From UBA5499 sp002426275 (GTDB lineage: Bacteria > Bacillota > DTU084), in contig CALASN010000008.1 in NCBI GenBank assembly GCA_937888735.1, positions 1 through 52,835 on the forward strand: a stretch of DNA of 52,835 nucleotides. The letters are read 5' to 3'. Shown piece after piece: positions 8,973 to 18,001 of this stretch; positions within the stretch are counted from its first letter, which is position 1, and every line of letters begins with the position of its first letter. A model generated the notes under the pieces. That model saw only the letters and a program-made list of their open reading frames with translations. It was not told the DNA's origin and made no database searches. The translations under genes were made by a program, and so were the position numbers.

Positions 8973-9863
8973 CTATAACTGCCAGCTAGTGCTCAGATAA
9001 TGCGTAGCTCCAATGCTGTGAATCCTATATGCATAATCAAACTCCAAAGAACCAACCTTGGCACCTAAGCCCGCAATTAAGGCAGCCGGTTCGTTTAGTC
9101 GCATTTGGCTTCTTCCCACTCTCAAGCTAAACCCCGGACGAAAGACAAATTCCAAGCCTCCGCCTAAACTCAACCCCCTAGCATTGCTTTCAGGAGGACT
9201 GTAAGAGATTAATTGAACTTGAGCGCGAATGCCATTTCCTTTCCACGCCAAGCCGGCCTGCCACTGGGGCTTTACCTCCATTTCCCCGGAGAGTCTCTGG
9301 TTTTTCCTCACAATACCTATTTGCCAATTACCACTGCGGGAGACAAGGGCGAGATCTGCCAGCAAAACTTTGCTCAAAAGTCTCTCTCCATCAAACTCTG
9401 TTGCCATCGCGACCTGTTTTAATATTCCGCCCACAGCTAAATTTGGCCGGACGGCTAACCCCGCGGAAAAACCAAACCAAGTTGTTTGCCATGGGTTATC
9501 GATCAGCTGGCCTAGCTGTTGTTCCTGCAAACTAATACCATCGCGGATGTAAAAACCGCCGAGATGATAAGAACTCATGCCGGGCAGAACAAACCCAATT
9601 TGCTGTTCTTGCCAATTGCTTAACCCAAACTTATGATCCTGACTGAACATTAGCCCTGCAGCATCCATATTGAAAGCGAGATCTGCCGGATTCCAATAAA
9701 CGCTGCTCAGATCGCCTCCTCCAGCTGCAAGCCCACCAAGAGTTAATCCCCGCGCGCCGAATCCCGACTCTCCCAAATATGCCTCCCTGCCAGCAGCAGG
9801 GGAGCGCAGAAAGCAGACCAGAAACAGACAGCTTAATAGCCAGCAGAATGAGCGACTTCTCAT
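8973..9863 (-). CDS. PorV/UPF0164-like outer-membrane protein
   Basis: About 296 residues. After a signal peptide (FCWLLSCLFLVCFL) comes GFGARGLTLGGLAAGGGDLSSVYWNPADLAF; the GARxxxxGG...YWNPA pattern is characteristic of the PorV/PorQ/UPF0164 family of 14-strand barrels related to FadL/OmpP1. It ends in STSWQL. An upstream TTG at 9938 would extend the ORF, but AAAGGAGGATC lies just before the ATG at 9863, and the signal peptide follows that Met. In Bacteroidota PorV shuttles type IX secretion substrates; whether this protein does so is unknown. The neighbouring upstream gene encodes a surface protein with a FlgD/T9SS-like C-terminal domain, which makes a partnership worth testing. Confidence 0.8.
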   Translation of the reverse strand: MRSRSFCWLLSCLFLVCFLRSPAAGREAYLGESGFGARGLTLGGLAAGGGDLSSVYWNPADLAFNMDAAGLMFSQDHKFGLSNWQEQQIGFVLPGMSSYHLGGFYIRDGISLQEQQLGQLIDNPWQTTWFGFSAGLAVRPNLAVGGILKQVAMATEFDGERLLSKVLLADLALVSRSGNWQIGIVRKNQRLSGEMEVKPQWQAGLAWKGNGIRAQVQLISYSPPESNARGLSLGGGLEFVFRPGFSLRVGRSQMRLNEPAALIAGLGAKVGSLEFDYAYRIHSIGATHYLSTSWQL

Positions 9864-9882
9864 CTGGGATCCTCCTTTCAAA

Positions 9883-12800
9883 TTACCAAATGCCGAGAAC
9901 CTGATTGTGAAAGGCCGTTCGGTGATTATTAACAGCATAAAGCTGAATAATGTATAATCCTCGCGGTAAGGTCCTGCCGTTTATTTTCCCGTCCCAAGGT
10001 ATCCCATTGTCCCCGGGCAGATATTCAACTTTATCCACCAAAGTGCCCACAAGACGGCCATTTTGCTCAAAAACCTTCAGCGTAATTATGGCCGGCTCCA
10101 ACAAATAAAATTTCAGCATAGTCTGTCCACGCGCGCCTGAGGACAGGCGGCTAAGCGGATTTGTGGTTAACGCCACTTCCGTCAAGAAAGTGCCTGCAGG
10201 ATCTGCGAGCGAGCCCAAAAGACCATAGATGGAAAACCGATCAATTTCAAAGCTCACAGTTCGCGTTTGTTCATCCACAATCCCGCCTACAGGCAGCCAC
10301 TCGTGCCGCGTAGAATCCCAACGGAAAATTCTCAGGCTGTGAGCCGGTACAAGCTTATCGCCTATAGTTTCAACCAATCCATCTTGAGCAACATAAGGAA
10401 TGGCAATCGTCAGCGGTCTAGCCAGCTTCTCGCCCTGCGCGATCCCGCTTGCAGCTAATTCGTAGACTGCTCCTGTCAAAGCCAAGCGGGGATTATAAGT
10501 CCGCTTTGCCAAAGCTTGCTTTTCCTGATTATGAACATTACCGACCTCTAAGAACGAGCCTGGAGGGATTTCTCCTGTTGGCACTTCGATTGCTAAGGTA
10601 ACGGTACCACCGTCTGACTTGGGTAGCTCAAATAAATAAGATGTTTTCCCAGATTCCAGCTGTTGCGAACTAGTTGCCACTTCGGTCAAGAAAGAAATTG
10701 ACTCGGCAACGAGCTCATTACCATCGAGATCCACAACGTTTTCAAACGTCACTTGATAAAGTGCGTCGCAAGTGAATATTTCCTGAGGAGTAAATTGCAA
10801 AGCCACATTATTTAAACCTGGAATAAAGGCAGTGCTACCGACAACAGTTACACCGCTTTGTGCTGTCACAATGATCTTTGGGGCAGGCTCAGCGCGTAAT
10901 TGCTTGTTAAAATAAACTTTGATTGCTGAATCAACTTTTACGTCTCCTTTGAGCGTCTTCTCGCTTTCAAGCTTAATCACCCGGGCAGATGAACTGGCCG
11001 TCTGTGTGCTGAATATCCAGCTGACTGGAAGCATTTGTAAGTTGGCATAGTCCACGGCGCCGCTTACCGTGACATTATAAGTAGCGTTCTGCTGAAGCTC
11101 GGACAGAACGTATACCGCCGTGAAGGAATCGTGATCATATGATAAAAATTGGCTCTTCTCAGCAGACAGTTCGACCCCGTTTCTATCTACGATCGTAACT
11201 TTTAAGCCCAGGGGCTTTCCGGCAGCATCGGTTTTGAGATCTTCACTGAACTCGACTGATAAAGCAGTATCGCTCCCGATATCAATGGACCATGGTTTAG
11301 GTTCCACAGCTAAAACGCCATTTCTGACTTTCACTTCAGGTCTTGTGGTATCTATGCTCGTAAACTGCCAGCTGAATCTTTTCATAGGTTCACCATTGGC
11401 GTCTTTGACGCCTTCAATTATCACCGTATACAAAACGTTTACCTTTAACCTAGGTAGCCGCCAGGTTAAAACATTGCCACTGCTGATTGCATTACCGTTG
11501 TCATATGCGTCGGAGATCTCTCCTGCTTCAGACCGCAGGGTTATGACCGCGACAGCATCGGGAAAAATCTCTTTATTAAATCTGATTACTACTGGTGCCG
11601 TTGTTTCGGCCGCCTCATCGTTCGCTGCCGGCGATACGTTCGTCACGTAGAGGCCGATCTCCTCAGGCTGAAAGCCCAGCCGCACTGTTTTTGTGGCAAC
11701 ATCGTTTAAGACGGAAGCGATTACTTCGACACTATCGATCTTATTGGCAGTACTGATATAAAAGATGGCAAGCCCTGAGCTATCCGTTCTGGCGGAAAGC
11801 GGTTCAATATCTCCGGGATTCAACAGTGCCGAATTATCACCGCTTATCTTTTCTTCAAGCCGAACTAGCCGGTTTCCCTGCCCCAAATTAATGGAAAGCT
11901 TCCATCTGCTAATGCCATCTGCGGGAATTTTTCCGGCTGGTACATCCTCTTCCGCCAAGCCAACGGCCAGCTGCCTTTCCGGCTCGTCATGAGAAATAGC
12001 CACTTTTGCTGTAAATTGAACCGACTTTGTGAGGATTGTCTCTGCGCCGCTGGCAAAATCAGGGGCGATTGTGGCTGTGAGCGTTTCCGAGAGAGGCATG
12101 GCGCTTGCCTCAGCCAAAATCTCGAAGACAGCTTCCCCGCTTTGAGCATCTGGATTCTCAGCAGTTGGCCCTGTGAGTAAAGTTGCAGACCCAATAACCT
12201 GGATCCCTTCTGAACTGGCTAAAGTCACAGAACGTCCATTAATCGGTTGCGCGGCATGATCTTTCACCACAACCTTAACTGTTCTGATGCTTTCGCCATC
12301 AGCGCTAAACGGCTCGTCGGAAAACTCAATTTTGCTGTTTGTCTCCGAAGTAGCCTGTAAGAATTCAATATTTACTGTTTGGTTTACCGCAACCAAGTTG
12401 GAAACTATATCAATGCTTGCTCCTAGAGTTGCGGTGCCGCTGTGCGTAGAAGCTAAAGCGAAGACTGCAACGCCGTTGAGATCAGTCGTGGCTTCGCGCT
12501 CTTGAAACGGCAATGTCCCTGCGAGCTTGTTAATTGCCACGCATTCGCCGGGGAGAGGATTATCATCTTTATCTTTCACCGTTACTTCTAACATAATATT
12601 ACTTTGACCGTCTGCTAAAGCTCGCGCGGCGCTTGCAGTGACATCAGAAAGCTGGCTGTCCGGCACCGCCCTGAAGAACTGGACTTCTGTCAGAGGCATG
12701 TTTTGCCCGGAGTGCAAATTACGAATGGTGATTTGCACATAGCGAACGGATTTATTTTGTAGCGGTATTTCCAACTCAAATGAACGTTCGGGAACATCAA

Positions 12801-13677
12801 GTGGCAGCTTCTGTCCGAACCACTGAATTGCAGGTTCGGTAATGTAGTCTCCACCTTCCGAACGGTAAGCTACTGTTACTTCCTTAATCCCCCACCATTC
12901 ATTGGGCATCGTGCTTATCAATTTGATCTTTTCAAGTGGCTGATTTCTTAAGAAGTCAAATGTTATGGTACTAAATCGGATTTGCATTGAACTGGGCCAG
13001 GTAGCTCTAGACCCTACCGGATCTGCCGGCGTGGCGTCTGTCAGAATGCCTTGACCAAATAAATGCGGGCCGCTGCCTTCTTCAGCAGGAGATGTTGTAT
13101 ATGAATACCGACCGGTTTTTATTATGGGATCAAACCCCTCATAAAACTGGACCTCTGTCAAAGGCATATTTTGTCCGGAATGCAAATTACGTACTGTGAT
13201 TTCAACATAACGAGCCACTTTGTTGTCCATGGGAATCGTCAGCTCAAAACGGCGATCTGGGACCTGCAGAGGCACGCTTGTACCATACCAATTAATGCTC
13301 TCTATGGCTTGATCTGAACCATCAGCGGAGCGGTATTTTACTGTTACATATCTGACTCCCCACCATTCATTGTCGCACTTACTAACTAATTTAATATCTT
13401 TTAGCGGATAATCCTTTTGTAAATCAAATGTAATTGCTGACTCGCGGATATTCATTGTCTTAGGCCATTTTGCCGTCCCGCCGTCAGGATCATCAGGCGT
13501 GCCGTCAGTTAATAAACCGGCACCGTAAGGATGCGGTCCTATGCTTTCATTATCGGGAGCTAAGCCGTACTGATAGGTGGCGCCAGTAATGGCGCTAGCT
13601 TGCGCTAAAGCGAAGCCTACCAGCAGGCAGCAGTTGAGAATGAAAAACTCTAAGCTCCGTCGTGTTATTTTATTCAT
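9883..13677 (-). CDS. giant secreted multidomain surface protein: two NEWWG lectin-like modules, Ig-like repeats, FlgD/T9SS-like C-terminal domain
   Basis: 1264 residues. A signal peptide (1-29) is followed by two F5/8-type-C-like modules (about 34-179 and 189-335). Both contain GxGxLTDxTPxDP, NEWWG, RxFELxIP and NLHSGQNMPLTEVQF. Next come about three Big_1/invasin-like domains (345-600: DGxSxxxxxVxVKD repeats) and about three Big_5/SbsA-like domains (670-1000: VxFNKxL, VEFSEDL). A further beta-rich region ends in FSIYGLLGS. The last ~75 residues (ITLKVFEQNGRLVGTL...LPRGLYIIQLYA) match the FlgD-Ig/T9SS sorting-domain pattern. The architecture suggests a cell-surface glycan-binding or adhesive protein. 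The site GAGGAGGGAACAGA precedes ATG. The PorV-like gene follows 19 bases downstream. Confidence 0.85.
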   Translation of the reverse strand: MNKITRRSLEFFILNCCLLVGFALAQASAITGATYQYGLAPDNESIGPHPYGAGLLTDGTPDDPDGGTAKWPKTMNIRESAITFDLQKDYPLKDIKLVSKCDNEWWGVRYVTVKYRSADGSDQAIESINWYGTSVPLQVPDRRFELTIPMDNKVARYVEITVRNLHSGQNMPLTEVQFYEGFDPIIKTGRYSYTTSPAEEGSGPHLFGQGILTDATPADPVGSRATWPSSMQIRFSTITFDFLRNQPLEKIKLISTMPNEWWGIKEVTVAYRSEGGDYITEPAIQWFGQKLPLDVPERSFELEIPLQNKSVRYVQITIRNLHSGQNMPLTEVQFFRAVPDSQLSDVTASAARALADGQSNIMLEVTVKDKDDNPLPGECVAINKLAGTLPFQEREATTDLNGVAVFALASTHSGTATLGASIDIVSNLVAVNQTVNIEFLQATSETNSKIEFSDEPFSADGESIRTVKVVVKDHAAQPINGRSVTLASSEGIQVIGSATLLTGPTAENPDAQSGEAVFEILAEASAMPLSETLTATIAPDFASGAETILTKSVQFTAKVAISHDEPERQLAVGLAEEDVPAGKIPADGISRWKLSINLGQGNRLVRLEEKISGDNSALLNPGDIEPLSARTDSSGLAIFYISTANKIDSVEVIASVLNDVATKTVRLGFQPEEIGLYVTNVSPAANDEAAETTAPVVIRFNKEIFPDAVAVITLRSEAGEISDAYDNGNAISSGNVLTWRLPRLKVNVLYTVIIEGVKDANGEPMKRFSWQFTSIDTTRPEVKVRNGVLAVEPKPWSIDIGSDTALSVEFSEDLKTDAAGKPLGLKVTIVDRNGVELSAEKSQFLSYDHDSFTAVYVLSELQQNATYNVTVSGAVDYANLQMLPVSWIFSTQTASSSARVIKLESEKTLKGDVKVDSAIKVYFNKQLRAEPAPKIIVTAQSGVTVVGSTAFIPGLNNVALQFTPQEIFTCDALYQVTFENVVDLDGNELVAESISFLTEVATSSQQLESGKTSYLFELPKSDGGTVTLAIEVPTGEIPPGSFLEVGNVHNQEKQALAKRTYNPRLALTGAVYELAASGIAQGEKLARPLTIAIPYVAQDGLVETIGDKLVPAHSLRIFRWDSTRHEWLPVGGIVDEQTRTVSFEIDRFSIYGLLGSLADPAGTFLTEVALTTNPLSRLSSGARGQTMLKFYLLEPAIITLKVFEQNGRLVGTLVDKVEYLPGDNGIPWDGKINGRTLPRGLYIIQLYAVNNHRTAFHNQVLGIW

Positions 13678-13714
13678 TCTGTTCCCTCCTCAGAAATGGC
13701 GCCTTTTATTTTTG

Positions 13715-13741
13715 AAAACGGGTTGCCGCTCGCGGCAACCC
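13715..13741 (-). terminator. hairpin, intrinsic-terminator-like, between hydrolase and surface-protein genes
   Basis: GGGTTGCCGC and GCGGCAACCC (13720-13729, 13732-13741) form a 10-bp stem with a minimal loop. On the minus strand the stem is followed by GTTTTC. The U-tract is short, so it may be a partial terminator or RNA-stabilising element that lowers expression of the downstream genes rather than a full stop. Confidence 0.55.
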
Positions 13742-13748
13742 TAGACGA

Positions 13749-16319
13749 CTAATTTGCAGACAGGCCCAGTTCTTCCTTTGTCACTGGACTTTTCTCCCCA
13801 GCGTGGATTTGAAAAAGAGCGTTATTTGTCTCAATTACGTTTGTCAACATCTGCTTATAAGGTTGATCCGCTTGATTCAACAGACCAAAGTTACAATTCT
13901 CTCCACCGGGAAGATTACGTTTTGTAACCGCCTGATCGTAGTATAAAAAGTAGCCAAATCCGACAAAATACGGGCTAGAAGCTAAATTTTCCACCACATA
14001 ACGGTAATACAATCCTCGTTCTTTTTCTGAATTCACAGGAGCGTGAATGGCTGTTAAGCCCCGAGCGGCGACTGAGAATGAAAATTCTAATAGGAGAATG
14101 GGCTTCCCATATTGTTCATAGGTTTTAATCCAGGCTGGAGACGTTGTATAGGAATCAAAGCTTATCGCATCTAACGCCTTAAGCCCGCCTGTCTCCCACT
14201 CTAGCGAGCTATGCCAGCCAACGGTCAGCGAAGACCCCAACAGCAAATGATTTGGATCATAGTGCCTTATAATCTTCGAGGCAACACAGTAATACTGTTC
14301 TGAAGCATAACGAATAAAGTCGCTGATATCAGAAGCTGGCACAGCTTCTATATCAATGGGAGTAGCCACTAACTCTTCGAAGGAAGTAACTTGGACTCCC
14401 CAGGCAATGATAATGTCCATAATGCTGCCGTAGCGTTTTTTAATGAATTCAACAAAAGCTTTTTTAGCCGCTAATTCTCCACCTTGACGCAAAACCTCCT
14501 GGACAATCTCGCGATCCCACCCTTTTTCACTCTGAAAGGTGTGCCCTAAAACCCAAGGATCATCTTTCAATGCCAAGAGCGTCCCTTTAACCCCGTCCTC
14601 GACAGCTTTAGGAAAGCCTGGATCGAATGGATCAACAGCCCATTTAATCATCTTGGGATCTTTAGGATTGAGCACCGTGATATAGGGGAATTCCACTGCA
14701 GCTTCCCGCGTCCACTTACTATGGGCATTAAAACCCCAAGCGAGCATCCGTTTATAAGTAATATCCGTCCATTTTTCGCGCCATGAAACGCCGTATTTGC
14801 GTTTTAAGTTTGCCACTACGAAATTAAGCATGGTTCCAGAGGAAACGTATGCTTGGGAAAAAAGCTCACGATCCGGCAATTCCTTAAAAACGCCCCGCCT
14901 TGTTCCGTCCAGGTTATAAACGGGAGTGGCATATCCCCATTCGTTGATATGAGCCACCGCATCGATTCCTTTGGCTAAAAACCGATTGCCCTCAGGAGTA
15001 ATAAACCACCATCTGCCATCTATTTCTTCCAAATAAAAGAAACCTGTTGCCGGATATGTCTTCTCTCCTTTAATTCCTCCATAGATATCGCACTTATCCA
15101 GATCGAGCTTAACATCTTTTAAGAGTTCTGCCTCTGCTTGCCCGTCTGTAACCAACTGTTCATCGCTGGCGATCTTCCCCGGCCAATCCTCATAGAGGTA
15201 TTGGCCGTAGCGATCTACCAACAGAAAATCTCTTTTCATTTCCAGCAATAATTCTTCCGCACTTACCGGCTCTAAAGGCGACACATTAGCGTTAGCGACA
15301 TAGATCTCTACTTCTGTGAGGGGTGTATTTGCCCACCAATTGCTTGAAATATCCAATTTAACGAAACGGGCATATTTATTTTCATTTTTGATCGGAAAAA
15401 TCAGTTCAAAATTGCGTTCCGGCGTTTTCAAGGGGACGCTTGCCCCATACCAAGCGGCGTTACCCGCCACAAAATAGACATCGCTCGCTTGAGGCCGATA
15501 GCCTAAAGAAACGGATTTAATTCCCCAATATTCATTGGGCGCATTTGAAACCACCCGGATTTTCTCCAAAGGATACTCGCCCATCAGATCAAATACCACT
15601 GTGATCGTCCCTGGTTTGCTGCTGTCGGCATTCCATTTGGCTGTATTGCCGGTCATTCCGTCTGTGAGATAACCTACGTCGAAAGAAATGGGGCCTGCTC
15701 CCTCATTACCGGGAGCTGCGCTGTAGATATATTGGCCGGTTTCAAGCACCGTACTGCTTTGCGCAGGCGCTGCAACAGCAGCGTCTTTACTGAAAAAACT
15801 CACTTGGGATAATGGCATATTTTGTCCATAATGCAAATTGCGAATGGTCACTTTTACATACCTAGCTGTGATCTCCAACGGAATTTTTAATTCAAACAGA
15901 CGTTGACTGATCTGTAGAGGCAGCTGTGTTCCATACCAGTCATAACTTCCCTGCTCAAAAAAACTGTTCCCATCCGTGCTATAGCTGACAATTACTTTTC
16001 TTATCCCCCAGTATTCATTTGGACACCGGCTTTCTAAAATAACAGATTCAAGCTCATTGCTCCTCAACAGATCAAAAGTAATTGTCACCTCACGAAGATT
16101 AAGCGAAAAGGGCCAACGTGCGGTATCACCTGCTAGATCCGCTTCAGTCCCATCCGTAAGGATACCGGCCGCAAAAGAAATGGGGCCGGCCACCTCATTA
16201 ACCGGCGCCACATTATATTGATATGTCCCCTGCTTAATCAGCGTTTGGGCTGAGAGCCCAGTGCAGGATAGAGCTAAACAGAAGAGAAGCAAACCGAACT
16301 TCCAATGGCGACGACACAT
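13749..16319 (-). CDS. secreted agarase-like (GH50/GH42-clan) glycoside hydrolase with two NEYWG modules
   Basis: 856 residues. A signal peptide (1-24) precedes two ~145-residue F5/8-type-C-like modules (about 30-176 and 193-341), homologous to those in the surface protein downstream. The catalytic region (about 360-840) begins DGRWWFITPEGNRFLAKGID, the opening strand typical of beta-agarase-like TIM barrels, followed by MLAWGFNAHSKWT. Candidate catalytic glutamates are E598 in GHTFQSEKGWD (acid/base) and E745 in ILLLEFSF (nucleophile). It should hydrolyse a polysaccharide outside the cell; the substrate is not determined. The GH50 versus related-family choice is tentative. Start ATG has the site GGGGGTGAGAGA. 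It lies 66 bases downstream of the sugar-binding protein. Confidence 0.82.
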   Translation of the reverse strand: MCRRHWKFGLLLFCLALSCTGLSAQTLIKQGTYQYNVAPVNEVAGPISFAAGILTDGTEADLAGDTARWPFSLNLREVTITFDLLRSNELESVILESRCPNEYWGIRKVIVSYSTDGNSFFEQGSYDWYGTQLPLQISQRLFELKIPLEITARYVKVTIRNLHYGQNMPLSQVSFFSKDAAVAAPAQSSTVLETGQYIYSAAPGNEGAGPISFDVGYLTDGMTGNTAKWNADSSKPGTITVVFDLMGEYPLEKIRVVSNAPNEYWGIKSVSLGYRPQASDVYFVAGNAAWYGASVPLKTPERNFELIFPIKNENKYARFVKLDISSNWWANTPLTEVEIYVANANVSPLEPVSAEELLLEMKRDFLLVDRYGQYLYEDWPGKIASDEQLVTDGQAEAELLKDVKLDLDKCDIYGGIKGEKTYPATGFFYLEEIDGRWWFITPEGNRFLAKGIDAVAHINEWGYATPVYNLDGTRRGVFKELPDRELFSQAYVSSGTMLNFVVANLKRKYGVSWREKWTDITYKRMLAWGFNAHSKWTREAAVEFPYITVLNPKDPKMIKWAVDPFDPGFPKAVEDGVKGTLLALKDDPWVLGHTFQSEKGWDREIVQEVLRQGGELAAKKAFVEFIKKRYGSIMDIIIAWGVQVTSFEELVATPIDIEAVPASDISDFIRYASEQYYCVASKIIRHYDPNHLLLGSSLTVGWHSSLEWETGGLKALDAISFDSYTTSPAWIKTYEQYGKPILLLEFSFSVAARGLTAIHAPVNSEKERGLYYRYVVENLASSPYFVGFGYFLYYDQAVTKRNLPGGENCNFGLLNQADQPYKQMLTNVIETNNALFQIHAGEKSPVTKEELGLSAN

Positions 16320-16385
16320 TCTCTCACCCCCATGTTTCTACATCAAAAATCTACAAAGAGCAACGTCTCACTTTGCCACAGGAGA

Positions 16386-17762
16386 TCATTGCTTGTTGAG
16401 AAACCGGGTTTCAAAGTCTTGGGCCGCTTTCTTCATTAGTCGAGCGGGATCAGCCGTTCGTTCGGTTAAAACTGATTCAACAGCTGGTCCGAGATATTCG
16501 GAATACAGCTGCTGACAAAACATAGGCGGTTCGGTTCTCATATACTTAACGGCTTCTTGCCAGATATCTCCGAAGCTAATGAAGACATCGCTGTACTCCT
16601 TTGCTGCTGCTTGAGCTCGCCCAGCAATATCGCCGTTAAAAATAGGAAGCACGGAAAGCATTCCAACCTGTCCCCTCTTGCGCAGATCTTCACCTTTTTC
16701 GCTTATTCTCTCTTTGGATAGCTCATCAAGCAGTGACCACATAATCCATTTAAATGCCGCCTGCTGCACCTCTGGTTTGCTATTAGGATTAATGATACTG
16801 TAATTTGCTCCCATTTGATTTGCACGACCAGCCGGCCCGGCAGGGAGCAACGCCATACCGATGTCCTCCAATTTCATCCCGTACTGATTTACTAAAATTG
16901 GAATTTGATCTTGGGCTGCATAAATGATCCCAATTTGTCCAGCTGCAAATCTCGGTAGCAAGTCCTGTCTGGTGGCCAATAGATTAGTTTGAAAGACATC
17001 GTGTTTCCAACGTAAATCTTTAATGAATTCTAATCCCCTGATCGCTTCTGGCTCATCGAAAACAGCCTTCCAACGTCCATTTTCTTCTTTCTCAAAATCG
17101 CCCCCAGCTTGCCAGACGAAATTCAGAAGTCCCCAGCCAGCTTCTGCATCTTTGCCTAAAACGCCGAAGCCTGCCACTCCTTTTTTCCTATTAGTAATCT
17201 TCTTCGCCGCTGCCGTTAGCTCATGCCAATTCGTTGGCGGCTCGACAATTCCAGCTTCCCTGAACAGTTTCTTATTATAGATCATGCCAATGATATAACC
17301 ATTGCGAGCGATTGCATAAAAGCGCTCCCCGCGACGGAAAGGTTCCAACATTTCCCGGTTTAACTGAGCGCTGTATTTCCATTGATTTATCATCTCAGAG
17401 AGATCTAACGCATAGCCGCGATCCGCCATATACCCTTCAGTTGCAAAAAGGTTAATTACGTCTTCAGCCGTACCTCCAATCATGCTTGTGGTAAAAGAAT
17501 CTGGGGAATAGCCACGATCTGTCCAGCGGATTTCGATTTCCGGATACTCCTTATTGAAACGGACAATTTTTTCCTTCGTTCGCTTTACTTCAATTGTATC
17601 CGTCTCTTTAGGGCCGCCACTTATGACAACAGTAACTTTCCCCTTTCCGCTCGAGGCCTCTTCTTTCCGTTTACCCTTGTTATTTATGGATGGTATGGTC
17701 AGGAGCAACAAAAAGGCGACTGCCAAAGCAAACCAATAAACGCGCTTATCAATTTTTTTCAT
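16386..17762 (-). CDS. extracellular solute-binding protein, sugar ABC transporter type
   Basis: About 458 residues, normal for family 1 sugar-binding proteins. An N-terminal hydrophobic segment (WFALAVAFLLLLTIP) is followed by VTVVISGGP and an alternating alpha/beta pattern (FNKEYPEIEIRW, GTAEDVINLF, YNKKLFREAGI, PPTNWHEL) that is diagnostic for the family. It lacks the lipobox cysteine that most Firmicutes binding proteins carry, so it may stay membrane-anchored or be released to the periplasm. No permease or ATPase gene is nearby, so the transporter must be encoded elsewhere or the protein has another role. Both GTG (17765) and ATG (17762) follow AAAGGAGC; the ATG has the better spacing. 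Confidence 0.88.
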   Translation of the reverse strand: MKKIDKRVYWFALAVAFLLLLTIPSINNKGKRKEEASSGKGKVTVVISGGPKETDTIEVKRTKEKIVRFNKEYPEIEIRWTDRGYSPDSFTTSMIGGTAEDVINLFATEGYMADRGYALDLSEMINQWKYSAQLNREMLEPFRRGERFYAIARNGYIIGMIYNKKLFREAGIVEPPTNWHELTAAAKKITNRKKGVAGFGVLGKDAEAGWGLLNFVWQAGGDFEKEENGRWKAVFDEPEAIRGLEFIKDLRWKHDVFQTNLLATRQDLLPRFAAGQIGIIYAAQDQIPILVNQYGMKLEDIGMALLPAGPAGRANQMGANYSIINPNSKPEVQQAAFKWIMWSLLDELSKERISEKGEDLRKRGQVGMLSVLPIFNGDIAGRAQAAAKEYSDVFISFGDIWQEAVKYMRTEPPMFCQQLYSEYLGPAVESVLTERTADPARLMKKAAQDFETRFLNKQ

Positions 17763-17863
17763 CACTCTGAGCTCCTTTTCTTAATTTTGATTTCGGGCTA
17801 CCTTCTTCAGACCAAAAAATCAAAAACAATTTCCTTTATTCTTATCCCCCTCCCAAGCTAAGT

Positions 17864-17898
17864 ATTTGCAAAACAAATTAGCTGAAAATCTTCAGCTA
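17864..17898. promoter_or_regulatory. inverted repeats between lacI-type gene and binding-protein gene
   Basis: TAGCTGAA (17879-17886) and TTCAGCTA (17891-17898) form an 8-bp stem with a 4-base loop. On the minus strand it is followed by ATTTGTTTTG, so it may be a weak terminator after the regulator gene. Beside it, ATTTG-N5-CAAAT (17864-17878) is a small inverted repeat in the binding-protein leader that could be an operator. Neither is strong. The rest of the 236-base gap holds the AAAGGAGC ribosome site and no clear promoter. Confidence 0.35.
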
Positions 17899-18001
17899 TA
17901 TTAAAAGGAAAACAATAACATCTTATCTTCTAGAATGAGCTCCACACAAGATAAACTTTTTCCCCAGCTAACAGCGCCATCAAAGCGGCCACACTTGCTC
18001 T

